DNA from: Leptobrachium leishanense
Taxonomy: Eukaryota; Chordata; Amphibia; Anura; Megophryidae
Direction of reading: 5' to 3'
Assembly: GCA_009667805.1 (NCBI GenBank)
Contig: CM019075.1
Coordinates: forward strand, 17,166,376-17,230,375
DNA length: 64,000 nucleotides
Every line of letters starts with the position of its first letter. Position 1 is the first letter of the stretch. Positions 35,540 through 46,944 of this stretch are shown here, piece by piece. Under the pieces are notes generated by a model. The model saw only the letters and a list, made by a program, of their open reading frames with translations, had not been told where the DNA came from and made no database searches. Position numbers and translations under genes: made by a program.

Positions 35540-36631
35540 GCTCAGAGTCGTGTCTATAAATGCTCGCAGTTTAGTCAATAAAATCAATTAACTGGAGGCA
35601 ATGATGGCAGCTGAAAAAGTAGATTTAGTGGCGGTTACTGAGACATGGTTCAGTGAGAAAAATAACTGGGACATAACAATACCGGGGTACTCTATATATA
35701 GAAAAGACAGAGAAGGTAAGAAAGGAGGAGGAGTAGCCCAGTGTGTGAAAAACAACATAAAAACTAACCAAATAAAAGTGAGCGAGGTGAACATAGAGTC
35801 AGTTTGGGTTACGCTAACATTTGGCAATCATACAGTAGCTCATGTAGGTGTGATCTATAGACCCCCTGGACAAGTAGAAGAGCTAGATAATTTGCTGTTT
35901 GAGGAAATAGCCAAAATGGCAATGAAGGGGGAAGTTAATATCATGGGTGACTTTAATCTTCCTGATGTGAACTGGAAAACCAAAATAGCTGGGTGCACCA
36001 GGAGTACAAATATTCTAAACTCCCTACTGGGTTTATCTCTAACACAAGTAGTTGAGGAGCCGACCCGTAAAGAGGCCATATTGGATTGAATACTCACAGA
36101 GAGAGGTTTGGTATTCGACGTTGTGGTAGGTGAAAATTTGGGATCTAGTGATCACCAGTCAGTGTGGTTTAATATAAGAACAGGGATGGAGCCGCACCAC
36201 ACAAAAACAAAAGTTTTAGACTTAAATGGGATTTTGTGTTAATGAGTCATTATCAGACTGGAAGAGTTTAACGGGAGTCCAGGAGAAATGGGATTATTTA
36301 AAGGAGGCATTACTGAAGGCCACAGGCAATTGCATTCGGCTCGTTAGCAAAAACAAAAAAGGGAAGAAACCACTGTGGTACTCAGAAGTGGCCAAAATAG
36401 TGAAGAACAAAAAGATAGCATTCAATAATTCAAAAAAAACTCAGGCAAACCTATAACATTAGGCAGAAAGAGGCAAAGCAATTTATAAGAGCTTCCAAAG
36501 CACACTCAGAAGAGAAAATAGCTCTGTCAGTAAAAAAAGGGTGACAAAACATTTTTTACATACATAAACGAGGAAAGAAAAGTAAAACAAGGATTAGTTA
36601 GATTAAAAAGGAAGGAAGGTATGTAGAAGAG
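35540..36631 (+). pseudogene. CR1 ORF2, endonuclease domain
   Basis: From VVSINARSLVNKIN (35545) through a stop, then VDLVAVTETWF, GVAQCVKNNI, VGVIYRPPGQ, GDFNLPDVNW (about 35948) and, after a further stop at 36087, GSSDHQSVWF (about 36141). These are the ARS, ETW, GDFN and SDH blocks of the AP-like endonuclease that nicks target DNA. Two internal stops show it cannot be translated whole. The domain ends at the hAT-like insertion. Confidence 0.88.
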
Positions 36632-36639
36632 GTTAAAAG

Positions 36640-37596
36640 TAGGGATGCACCGATACCACTTTAAGACCGAGTACCGATACTTTTTAAAAGTACTCACCGA
36701 TACCGAGTACCGATACTTTTCTTTAATGTCATGACGCTTTCCAATAAGAACAGACCATATAAAAATGCCCCCAGCTCACACATGGATTTGCCCCCAGCTC
36801 ACACATGGATTTGCCCCCAGCTCACACATGGATTTGCCCCCAGCTCACACATGGATATGTGCCCCAGCTCACTCATGGATATGCCCCCAGCTCACACATG
36901 GGTATTGCCCCCAGCTCACACATGGATTTGCCCCAGCTCACACATGGGTATGCCCCAGCTCACACATGGGTATGCCCCCACCCCCCTCTGCGACGATACT
37001 TACCTTCCTGAGCGATGCCGGGAATGTCTCCGCGCGTGCGCTCGTTGGAAGGACCCCAGCCGCGACCACGTGGGACCATGTGATCGCGGCTGGGGTCCTT
37101 CCAACAAGCGCGCGCGCGGAAACTTTCCCGGCGTCGCTCAGGAAGATAAGTATCGTTGCAGAGAGCAGCTGCAGGGCCTGTCTGAATGTTCTATCAGCAT
37201 TCGGACAGGCCCTGCAGCTGCTCACTTGGTTCATACTTACCTTCCTGGGCGACGCCGGGAAAGTTTCTGTGCACGCGCTCGTTGGAAGGACCCCAGACGC
37301 GATCACATGGTCCCATGTGGTCACGGCTGGGGTCTTTCCAACGAGCGCACGCGCGGAGACATTCCCGGCGTCGCTCAGGAAGGTAAGTATCGCACAGAGC
37401 TCCAGGGGCGGCTGTCCGAATGCCGATAGAGCATTCGGGCAGCTGCCGCAGCCCCTCGGATGCCGGCAAGGCGGCTCAATGCCGGCTTCCGGTATCGGGA
37501 AAAATATCGGGGGGTACTGCATGAGTACCAACTACTCCTGCAGTACCCAGTATCGGCCCCGATACCGATACTAGTATCGGTATCGGTGCAACCCTA
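36640..37596. mobile_element. hAT-like element, family E, inserted in CR1
   Basis: 957 bp with ends TAGGGATGCACCGATACCAC and ATCGGTGCAACCCTA, flanked by gttaaaag and gttaaaat (8 bp, last base differs). Joining the flanks restores the CR1 frame. The interior carries a 23-bp minisatellite and three separate GC-rich palindromes at about 37003-37143, 37160-37220 and 37232-37381. No transposase is encoded. Confidence 0.92.
36764..36985. repeat. 23-bp minisatellite inside the family E element
   Basis: About nine copies of ttgcccccagctcacacatg followed by gat, with small length changes and gggtat variants in later units. It accounts for the overlapping open frames seen here. Confidence 0.92.
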
Positions 37597-37604
37597 GTTA
37601 AAAT

Positions 37605-39200
37605 TCTCGCTGACTGCCTCAATGAATATTATTGTTCAGTCTTTGCAGAAGAAAAGGAAGGAAAGGGACCTCTGTTAGGAGGAAACACTAAAGAGACATT
37701 TACATATGAGTTTACAGAGGAGGAGGTTCTACAGCAGCTGTCTAAATTAAAAGACAAATAAGTCAATGGGGCCTGATGGGATCCACCCTAAGTTATTAAA
37801 AGAGCTCAGTGGTGTAATAGCAAAACCGTTAACGGGGGGAGTCCCAGAAGACTGGAAATTAGCAAATGTTGTGCCCATTTACAAGAAGAGTAGTACGGAG
37901 GAATGAATCGGGGAACTATAGGCCAGTTAGTCTTACGTCAGTAGTGGGGAAATTAATGGAAACCATGTTAAAGGAAAGGATTGTTGAACATCTAAAAACA
38001 AATAGATTAGATTACAGGATCAGAAACAACATGGGTTTACCTCAGGGAGATCATGCAAAACTAATCTTAATGATTTTTTTGATTGGGTAACAAAAATAAT
38101 AGACGCTGGGTGGTGCAGTAGACATTGCTTATTTAGATTTCAGTAAGGCTTTTGATACTTTCCCGCATAGAAGGCTTATCAAGAAATTGCAATCTTTGAG
38201 CTTGGATTCCAATATTGTTGAATGGATTAGGCAGTGGCTGAGTGACAGGCAACAGAGGGTTGTGGTAAATGGAGTTTATTCGGCGCAAGGTCTTGTTACC
38301 AGTGGGGTACCTCAGGGGTCAGTACTTGGACCCATTCTCTTTAATATTTTTGTTAGTGATATTGCAGAAGGTATTAATGGTAAAGTATGTCTTTTTGCTT
38401 ATGACACAAAGATTTGCAACAGGGTTGACGTTCCTGGAGGGATCAGCCAAATGACAAATGATTTAACTAAAAAATTGGTCGGAGCTGTGGCAATTGAGTT
38501 TTAATGTGGATAAGTGCAAGATAATGCACCTGGGACGTAAAAACCCAAGGGCTGAATATAGAATATTTGATACAGTCCTAACCTCAACATCTGAGGAAAG
38601 GGATTTAGGGGTCATTATTTCAGAGGATCTAAAGGTAAGTAGTCAATGTAATAGAGCAGCAGGAAATGCTAGCAGAATGCTTGGTTGTGTAGGGAGAGGT
38701 ATTAGCAGTAAGAAAAGGGAAGTGCTCATGCCACTGTACAGAGCACTGGTGAGACCTCACTTGGAGTACTGTGTGCAGTACTGGAGACCGTATCTCCAGA
38801 AGGATATAGACATCTTACAGAGAGTTCAGAGAAGGGCTACTAAAATGGTGTACGGCTTGAAGGAGAAAAAAGTTACCAGGAAAGGCTTAATGATCTTAAC
38901 ATGTACAGCTTGGAAAAAAGACGAGACAGAGGAGATATGATAGAAACATTTAAATACGTAAAGGGAATCCACAAGGTAGAGGAAGGGAGCATATTTAAAA
39001 GGAAACAAAATAGCAAAACAAGAGGACATAGTCTTAGATTAGAGGGGCAAAGGTTTAAAAGTAACATCAGGAAGCATTATTTTACTGAGAGGGTGGTGGA
39101 TACATGGAACAGCCTTCCAGTAGAAGTGGTAGAGGCCAAAACAGTGATTGAATTTAAGCAGGCATGGGATAGGCATAAGGCTATCCTAAACAAAAGATAA
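37605..39200 (+). pseudogene. CR1 ORF2, reverse transcriptase and C-terminal region
   Basis: Continues directly from the endonuclease once the hAT element and one target copy are removed: LADCLNEYYCSVFAEEK. RT blocks seen are NGPDGIHPKLLKEL, NYRPVSLTSVVGKLME, GVPQGSVLGPILFNIFV and LFAYDTKI. The last replaces the expected FADD, losing the first catalytic Asp. The C-terminus reads RPHLEYCVQYW, RVQRRATKMVYGL, SLEKRRDRGDMIETFKYVKG and VVDTWNSLPVEVVEAKTV, diagnostic for CR1. At least three frameshifts occur. Confidence 0.92.
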
Positions 39201-39539
39201 ATCCAGGTAAAGTATCCATGTAATTGGGCAGACTAGATGGGCCGAAAGGTTCTTATCTGCCGACATTTTCTATGTTTCATAAGGGAATATTAATATAACA
39301 CAGACATCGGGGAATAGGGCACAGAACACAAACACCCTGCATCTAAAATTGTAGATACAGGGTGACTTTAACAAAGGAAAGAGCAGGAAAACAATATAAA
39401 ACATTAGGCTCGCACCTCTCAAATACATTCCTAGGCCCATGTATTTTGAGTCCAAAGTGACGCACGTCATAGTCCAGCGAGGGATTAAAGTGTTTCCAGG
39501 TGGGAGAGAGTTGACCCTGCACCTCTACCTGGAGCAGAC

Positions 39540-39780
39540 CGCAGTAATCACTCCATCAATGAGGATTTAAAGCCCTCTTACCGGCCACAGATGCCTCGGC
39601 CCACCAGGAAATTTGTTGACATCGTTGTGTGACAGTTCTGGGTGGCATTGGGGGACCCCTACATATCTGGCACTTAGACAAGCAGTACAGGATTAAGCAA
39701 GGGCCAGGCCCACCTTGGGCTCCTGAACATATCATGGGCTGTCACTCTCCAACAGCAGCCTGGTACTGACTGACCAACTT
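39540..39780. repeat. Dispersed repeat family K, copy 2
   Basis: cggcccaccaggaaatttgt, ttctgggtggcattggggga and tcctgaacatatcatgggct match the 22400-22765 copy in order and orientation. Confidence 0.65.
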
Positions 39781-42700
39781 GCTTTTGCCATGCAGTACTA
39801 TGCGACTCTGGTGGCGAGTAAAATGCATGTGTTTAGGTTAGGAGTCAGAAGAACGTGGACTCTATGGGATTGACTGGCTGAAGACAGAACGGGTTTAAAT
39901 TAGGAAAATTCTAGTGTGAAAGTTTTAATTCACAACAACGTGACTTTGACACGATCGAAGACAAAATTTACAGGAGAGGGTTACTTGACGAAGACTCTCC
40001 ATGGAGACCAGGATGACAGGAGCTTCAGGTCCCATCTGTGGATTCTCCAGCATGGGAGAAGCAAAACGTCAGTCGACGATTTTCTCTTTCTTTAGTAGCC
40101 GTAGATTTAGTATTCCAGCCACGAGGCCGATAAGATGCCTGACAGTAGGACAGCTGTGATCTAGGAGGACATGCTCGAGATCTCGTTCGCTCATACTGAC
40201 CCATTTGTCAGCACAGTTTGGAGCCTGTTCACAGCGCACGACCTCTTCTTATGGTCTCTAATTCTCAACACCTGTCCCACATTTTATCTGAAGACGCTGG
40301 GAACACGGAGCTTCAGAGTGGCCATCAATCCCGGCACAAGCTCGATTTATTGCCTAGCTGCAAATTTACAATGGAACACTCCAACCAGAGATGTATTAGG
40401 ATGCGATGTACGGGTGTGGGGGGGGGGCATACCATCTATCTGTAAACCATATCGAAGCATCAACATATCATTTCAACACTGTAATTGGTACTTTTTTTTT
40501 TAAATTGCATTCTTTCTGCCTCACTGATCTTTTCCACTTGATCATTTGTTTCTTAGAAAATAGGCAATAATAATTTTTGTCCTATCTGCAACAGACATGA
40601 ATATTTCTTTGCCAAGCTTGGGATCGTGGTGTATTTAAAATATTAAAATATATAGATATTAAAAAGCTATATTTAAGAATTTTAAGTTTTGTGTCATAGT
40701 AAGAGTGGGAGAAAAGATCTCCCCAATCAGAGTTTTCTCCCCTCCCTGCTTTTCCCAAAATTTGCAGCTTTTGGAACATAAAACTGATAACAAGTAATAC
40801 CCCAAACCGAGAGACATGTCTCGTTAGAAAAAAATAATACACACTAAAGAAAAAGGAGATATTCACAAAAAGACGGTGTTGCATCAACGACAGATGCCAG
40901 CATTTCACAAAAGTAAAATGTAAATAGCAACATGAGTGGCTCAACAGTTTTCATAGTGGTTCCTACGCAATTAAATCAGAAACAAACAAAAAAAAAAATG
41001 GCGGCAGAGAGCAGGAGATGTCACTAGCCAAACAAATTCTGTGGTTTGAGAACTACTCCCAAAATTCCACGGTGCATATAAAACGTATACTGTTGAACGG
41101 CCTATACACACACACAGTGTGAGGCGAGTGATTGAGATCATTGTGTCCAGAGCTTGTTATTTTTCTCTTGTTTTATATTGTTAAGGTTTTCAGTAAAGAA
41201 AGAAATGCAATAGTCGCCTCCTAGTCTTTAGTGAAATTGTAACTTTCCAGGACGATCTTCGGAAAATAGCTACATTTTCATATGATGCTCTATGGTCACA
41301 AGAGCGGATATGCCGCTTTTAATGCAAAGCTCTGCATTTACTGCTTGAACCAGAAAGCCATATGGATCAATGTGTTTTTTTTTCTCGATTTAGATAATTT
41401 TTTGAAAAATGCTAAACTTCTTTCCGACGAGATATTATTTGCCGTATTCTGAAACATTATGAATTTTGCCAGATAATTTATAAAACACATACACATTAAC
41501 AAATGGGTGTTATACAGTTTTAGGGATGGAGGAGAGAAAATGAAAATACTGTGTTTATGTTATACTTATGTTATTCAGATATAGCCCAAGGCCCTATTTT
41601 TTTTTTCTGCATGTCATTGCTTTCCTTGGCTTAAAATTTTCTCCTCACAAATAGTGCAAAATAAAAAAAAAATAAGTAAAAAAAATCCAGAAATACATTT
41701 CAGGGATTTCAGAAAGAACACAACAGGATTACGGGAAACTGCCTTTGGATGCAATAGTGCTCATTAAATATCAAAAACAAAAATAAAAGCCCACTATGCG
41801 GTGCATGAAAACACGAGCTGTCAAAGAATCAGAGAGGCTCATTTTAGAATTAATTGAAAGATAAATGGAGGCCGCTACGCAGAAAGTGCAAATGATGAGT
41901 GTATCATTTTATTCATGACGAGCTGTAACGCATGAAAACTGTAAGAACAACGCGGCGGAGGGCACGGGCATGCTCCATGCCAGGGCTAGGGGCACCCGGG
42001 ACTGATCCGGCCCAGGGCCTGCTGTGAACTAGGGCAAGGGTAGGCTTTAGCTCAGGGTCAGCTACGGGTTTAGCCCAGGGGGGCACATCTGCTAATCCAA
42101 GTTTAAGGTTAAATATAGGTTTGGCCCAGGGTCAGCATCAGCCTTAAGGTTACAGTTTGAGCCAGCCCAATCTATAAAGTTGAAAACGTGCCACTTGTCA
42201 GATTTGCCCTGAAACTGCTCAAATTAATTACCTGCATTGCCTCTCATATAATTAATATTCTCATACAGCTCTAGGTCTTCAGACACTTTGTCAAGAGAGG
42301 AGAAATTGTCACGTTGACTTATGCACAGCTTCATATAAAACGCAGCTTGTGTTGAGGTTTGTACTGATATGTACAATGCGGCCAAGATTTTATTTCCCCT
42401 CTCCTTTAAATACAGTCTATCACCGCATCGAGTCGTCCCGGTGGCCCATTAATACACACCAGATTAACTATGAAACAACTGGCTCCCAGCATTCGCCTCC
42501 AAGTGGAACAGATCCCTGGAGTGAGATTGTACTAAATGGAGAAGAACCCTGCTGAAATTACCATACACGATGCACGCATCCCAATGGTGTGCTGTGAAGC
42601 TGCCGGCTCTACAGAAACCAGGCCAAATGTAAATAAATGCGAGGACAACCGGGAAAAGAATCTTATTTCGGGATTTAAAGACGATTATCTGACGAGTTAG

Positions 42701-42969
42701 TTCTGCTGTCATCACATCCAGTTGGACAGGTATATATATATCTCCCCTTCAACTAGCTTTTTTTATTTACAAAGGGAAATTACCTTGGCTTTTTCAGACT
42801 TGTCATTCTGAGTCTGCCTGCAATTCTGTATTTTCCCAAGGCTGACGAGCTTGGCTAAAACAAGTGCTGAATAATAGAATGGCATGAAGAGGAGGATTAC
42901 ATATTTGCTCTGGGACATTGAGCTGCTCCTCTTCTAGGCGTTCAGATTATTTGTCCTTTACCAATAAAA
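39781..42969. other. Intron 2 stretch, about 3.2 kb, mostly unassigned
   Basis: Low-complexity A and T tracts (40490-40502, 40990-41000, 41597-41608) lie within otherwise unremarkable sequence. The segment 41800-41960 looks unique and could be conserved noncoding DNA. A run of gcccagggtcagc-like phrases at 41975-42150 is a small degenerate repeat. No gene was recognised. Confidence 0.35.
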
Positions 42970-43675
42970 CTCTCTAATGTGTACTGTGTAGGAGTGTATC
43001 ATAGAGCTCCACAGGAATAAGACGCACAGTAATGTGGTGTATGAGCGTATCAGAGCTTCATAGCATTAAAACTCACAGTAATGTGCAGTGTGTACGAGTG
43101 TATCACAGTGCTCCACAGCAATAACTCACAGTAATGTGCATTGTGTACGAGTGTATCAGAGCTCCACAGCAATAAAACTCAGTAACGCGCAGGGTGTATC
43201 AAAACATATTCCTGTGGAGCTGTGTGATTGAGAATTAGAGCTCCAGAGCAATGAAACGAACCTCATACACACCACACATTACTGTGCGTTTTGTTGCTGT
43301 GAAGTGCACCAAAATCACAGAGATACTGTGTCACAGCAATAAAACTCCTACTTATGTGCAATGTGCAGGAGCTGTGAGATTTATTGCTGTGGAGCTCCGA
43401 TATACGCTCATGCACACCTCACATTACAGTATAACAGAGCTCCACAGCAATGAATCTCACAGTAATGTGCGGTGTGTATGAGTGTATCAGAGCTCCACAG
43501 CAATAAAACTCACTCATACACACTGCACATTACTGTGAGTTTTATTGCTGCAGAGCTCTGTTATACAATAATGTATCACAGAGCTCCACAGCAATAAAAC
43601 TCACAGTAATGTGCTGTGTGTATGAGCTTATCGCAAAGCTCCACAGCTATAAAACACAGTAATGTGTGGCATATA
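42970..43675. repeat. Satellite-like array with units in both orientations
   Basis: A unit of roughly 55-60 bp, built from gtgtatcagagctccacagc, aataaaactcacagtaatgt and gcagtgtgtacga, recurs about a dozen times. Several units (around 43210-43320, 43370-43435 and 43510-43565) are inverted, so the array holds head-to-head junctions. No coding sense. Confidence 0.88.
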
Positions 43676-43679
43676 GGTT

Positions 43680-44417
43680 TATGCAAAAGATTCTGCTTTT
43701 CTAAGAAAGCCACAATACATTGCCCGCACAGAGAAGCATCCTCATTACATCCACAGACATATTGCGACGGTTGATCTAAAAGAGCATGCCACTCACCGAA
43801 GAACAAAGACGGCAAGTTCATCACAAGCCTACAAGGAGATAAGCAAGTTCAGATGGCCAGAGGAAAGGAAAACCAAGATCACACGCAGCGAGATTAGAGG
43901 CGCCGACGCATCTTATTTCAATTAGAGAATTCCAGGCAGGCAAGAAGCGATAATGAGTTTAATACCCAACCCTTGCCTGCCCAGTTATACGGCCGCTAAA
44001 CTACAAGAGCCGCTACAAATAAACTGCCTTCCAGGCCAGAAAGAAAGCGAGAGGACGTACGGAACAGGGCCTGACTAGCAAAAATCTAATTTCTCCCATT
44101 ATTAGCCATGAGTCAAAGAGAGATCACAAATGGACTAGATTTCGGGAAGCAACAGACAGTCATCCCCACGCCTTTCGGAATTAAAAAAAAAAAAATGAGG
44201 GCACGCGCTCAGCAAAAATATGGAATTAACATCATTTTACCGCGTTGGGAAGGTCTACTTGTCATTTATGGTAGTTTAAACCTGCAAGAACAACTCACAG
44301 GACCTCAAGTCTGTGGGAGGTTCTCATTTTCACCTTTACAGCATGTGCAGGGCGTTGTACATTAGATGATGGGCGCGATCTCCGCCGCTTGTAGGTCAAG
44401 GCGCCATGAATTTGCCC
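43680..44417. other. Intron 2 stretch without recognised features
   Basis: Unique-looking text with one A run (44183-44195). Nothing supported. Confidence 0.3.
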
Positions 44418-44526
44418 GAAGAAGTCAAATTTCAGAACTACATCTTCCATGATACTCTACTGCTCATTAGGTCGATGGAGCCTTTTTGGCAATGTAGTTC
44501 AAAAACATCTAGGGGTCCATCCCTGC
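44418..44526. mobile_element. Family A MITE copy
   Basis: agaactacatcttccatgat and, inverted, ggcaatgtagttcaaaaaca then ctaggggtcc. Left arm slightly truncated. Confidence 0.62.
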
Positions 44527-45723
44527 CTTAACTGCTCCAGGCAAATTCATGAGGTCTTGTCTTACAGACACTAGTCTGATCACCACAACCAACCATCTGT
44601 TGTCAATGAATCTAGTGCTACTCTACAGGCTCAGTGAAGATGCACCGAGCAATATTGTAGTGATGCTCAAGCATGGCCAATCATGGTGGAGGCCAGGGAC
44701 CTGCAGTCAGTGGAGGCAGAGCCACACCTGCCATTAAGTGATAAGTTAATAAACTAAAAACAAACTCACCTGCTCCTCCCCCGCTGTCAGCTCCATCCTC
44801 TGCCTCTGAAGGCATTAGTTTTCCCAGCCTACGCAATTTGCATAGCAGGAGGTTTCCCCGCTGCACTAATTGAGTAAACTGCTCAAGATGTCAGAGACAA
44901 GTGCTGCCGATTTCCTGGTCACTGCTCATTAGTGCCGCACAGACTGACAGGCACTGATAGAGCATTGGAAAAGCACCATTAGTCCAAGCCATTCCCAGAA
45001 AATGCCTGCATTAGAGGACTGCCTCTGATTGACAGGAAGGGGCACATCTAGCAGTTTGACATGTCCCTTCCTGTCAATGATAGGCCAGGCAGCCCTCCAA
45101 TGCAGGCTGTGAAAAGATTTCATGATGGACAACCCCTGACTGGCTGCATGGGGAGCTGCAGTCCAGGAGCCTGGCACAGGAGTGGCCCTGCTCTGCATCA
45201 GCTGGGGATGCCCATTTCTACCCCAGGCTGGTTATTGTCTGCCAACTGGGGCTGGAAGAATGCACAGCACATCTGCCCCCCAGGAGGGATCTGAGGGGGT
45301 GCAGCAGCAGGAAGCCCTCTTTGCCCAGCTGCAAAGGTAAGTGACCTCAAGGAGGGGGGGGGAGAGAGAGGCCATGGCTTTCCTCTGTGCTGATTTCCTG
45401 ATGTTCAGATAGTGCTTAGCTGCCAATCTGTATGATGTATTGTACCTCTAGCCAGGCTGCCTGGGGAGGGACAGGACAGGCGGGGGACTCAGCAGATGCA
45501 AAGTTGCCAGCAAGACTCTCACAACTCATCTTCTACCAGGGCTGTCAGATCACAGCGTGTGCTTCATGGGTCACTGGCTTTGGGCTTGGGTGTCAGATCT
45601 CCGTTTTGCTCCCTGGTCAGTGCCTGAAAGTGCTGCCCTGCAGTGTGCAGAAGTCAGGTTGGGTCAGTGGCTTGCTTTCCCTTCAGTATAATATGAATGA
45701 CACAAAATTGTATAGGTGCTTTA

Positions 45724-45830
<107 letters not shown>

Positions 45831-45958
45831 CGTTCTTACAGTGCCAATCTCTTTATACACACACCCTTTCTTTCACATGCTGTGTGTATGTATATTTATA
45901 TCTCCCTGTTTTTGCCAGGGGCAAGCGTTGTGTTAACCTTTTTATGCGCCTGAAATAT

Positions 45959-46121
45959 CAGGGTTATTCAGAGGGAGGTGATAACCTTGAATTGGCAGGA
46001 GAATGAACAGCCAATTTGGAAAGTGATATAAATGGGAGAATTTTTCTGGTTTGACTATTTTGACCTAGAATTTTCACTTCTCCAGACATTCAAGGTTTTC
46101 ACCTCTTTCTGAATAGCCCTG
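45959..46121. mobile_element. Family G palindromic MITE, cluster copy 1
   Basis: 163 bp from cagggttattcagagggagg to cctctttctgaatagccctg around a gagaatttttctggtttgac core, with TAT directly on both sides. A 49-bp fragment of another copy follows at 46122-46164. Confidence 0.88.
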
Positions 46122-46170
46122 TATCCGGGTCATTCTTCTGCTTTTCACCGCTCTTTGAATAACCCTGACA

Positions 46171-46554
46171 CAGGGCTATTCAGAAAGAGGTGAAAACCTC
46201 GAGAATGACTGGAGAAGTGAAAATTCTAGGTCAAAATAGTCAAACCAGAAAAATTCTCCCATTTATATGCCTTTCCAAATTGGCTATTTGGTCTAGATTT
46301 TTCAATTGGCTATTTGGTCTAGAATCACTGTTTCTCAACTCGTTTCCTCACTAATGGCCTGGTTTGCCAGATATGTGAAGCACAGGTGATATGATTTGCT
46401 GCTCAGTGATTGCAGGATTCAGTCTGCATTTTCCCAAGGTGATCTGAAAAATCTAGCCTGTAGTGGGTCCTGAGGACTGGAGTTGAGAAACCCTGGTCTA
46501 GATTGTTCATTCTCCTGCTAATTCTCAAGGTTTTCATCTCTCTGAATAACCCTG
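46171..46554. mobile_element. Family G palindromic MITE, cluster copy 2, split by a hAT MITE
   Basis: Left part cagggctattcagaaagagg to ggctatttggtctaga; right part from ttgttcattctcctgctaat to tctctgaataaccctg. The 171-bp hAT MITE at 46324-46494 is inserted between. Confidence 0.82.
46324..46494. mobile_element. hAT (Charlie-like) MITE, copy 4, nested
   Basis: 171 bp with ends tcactgtttctcaactcg and ggagttgagaaaccct, flanked by ggtctaga on both sides. Core gctgctcagtgattgcagga is shared with the other copies. It sits in family G copy 2 and is therefore younger. Confidence 0.87.
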
Positions 46555-46592
46555 ATATTATTGAATCATCAGCTTACACTATTTCAGGCTAT

Positions 46593-46757
46593 CAGGGATA
46601 TTCAGATAGGTGAAAACCTTGAATTTGCAGGAGAATGAACAAATAACCAATTTGGAAAGTGAGATAAATGGGAGAATTTTTCTGGTTTGACTATTTTGAC
46701 CTAGAATTCAATTCTCCACTCATTCTCAAGGTTTTCACCTCTTTCTGAATAGCCCTG
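46593..46757. mobile_element. Family G palindromic MITE, cluster copy 3
   Basis: 165 bp from cagggatattcagataggtg to cctctttctgaatagccctg, with TAT immediately before and after. Confidence 0.87.
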
Positions 46758-46760
46758 TAT

Positions 46761-46944
46761 CAGGGTTATTCAGAGAGCGGTAAAAAGCAGGAGAATGACT
46801 GGAGAATGGAAAATTCTAAGTCAAAATAGCAGATCTGGAAAGGGAGATGAATGGGAGAATTTTTTTGGTTTGGCTATTTTAAACCTAGAATTTTCCATTC
46901 TCCAATCATTCTCCTGCTTTTCACCTCCTCTCTGAATAACCCTG
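46761..46944. mobile_element. Family G palindromic MITE, cluster copy 4
   Basis: 184 bp from cagggttattcagagagcgg to ctcctctctgaataaccctg, separated from copy 3 by only TAT, with TAT again following. Very similar to the isolated copy at 14445. Confidence 0.9.

Larger units (their letters stand above)
34560..39279 (+). mobile_element. CR1-type LINE, nearly full length, inactivated
   Basis: The order on the plus strand is a short ORF1 with an esterase-like domain, an endonuclease, a reverse transcriptase and a CR1-style 3' end (gatgggccgaaaggttctta then tctgccgacattttctatg). ORF2 is interrupted by the hAT-like element at 36640-37596 and by several frameshifts and stops. It lies antisense in intron 2 of slc24a4. 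CR1 elements are usually 5'-truncated, so this length is notable. Confidence 0.93.
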
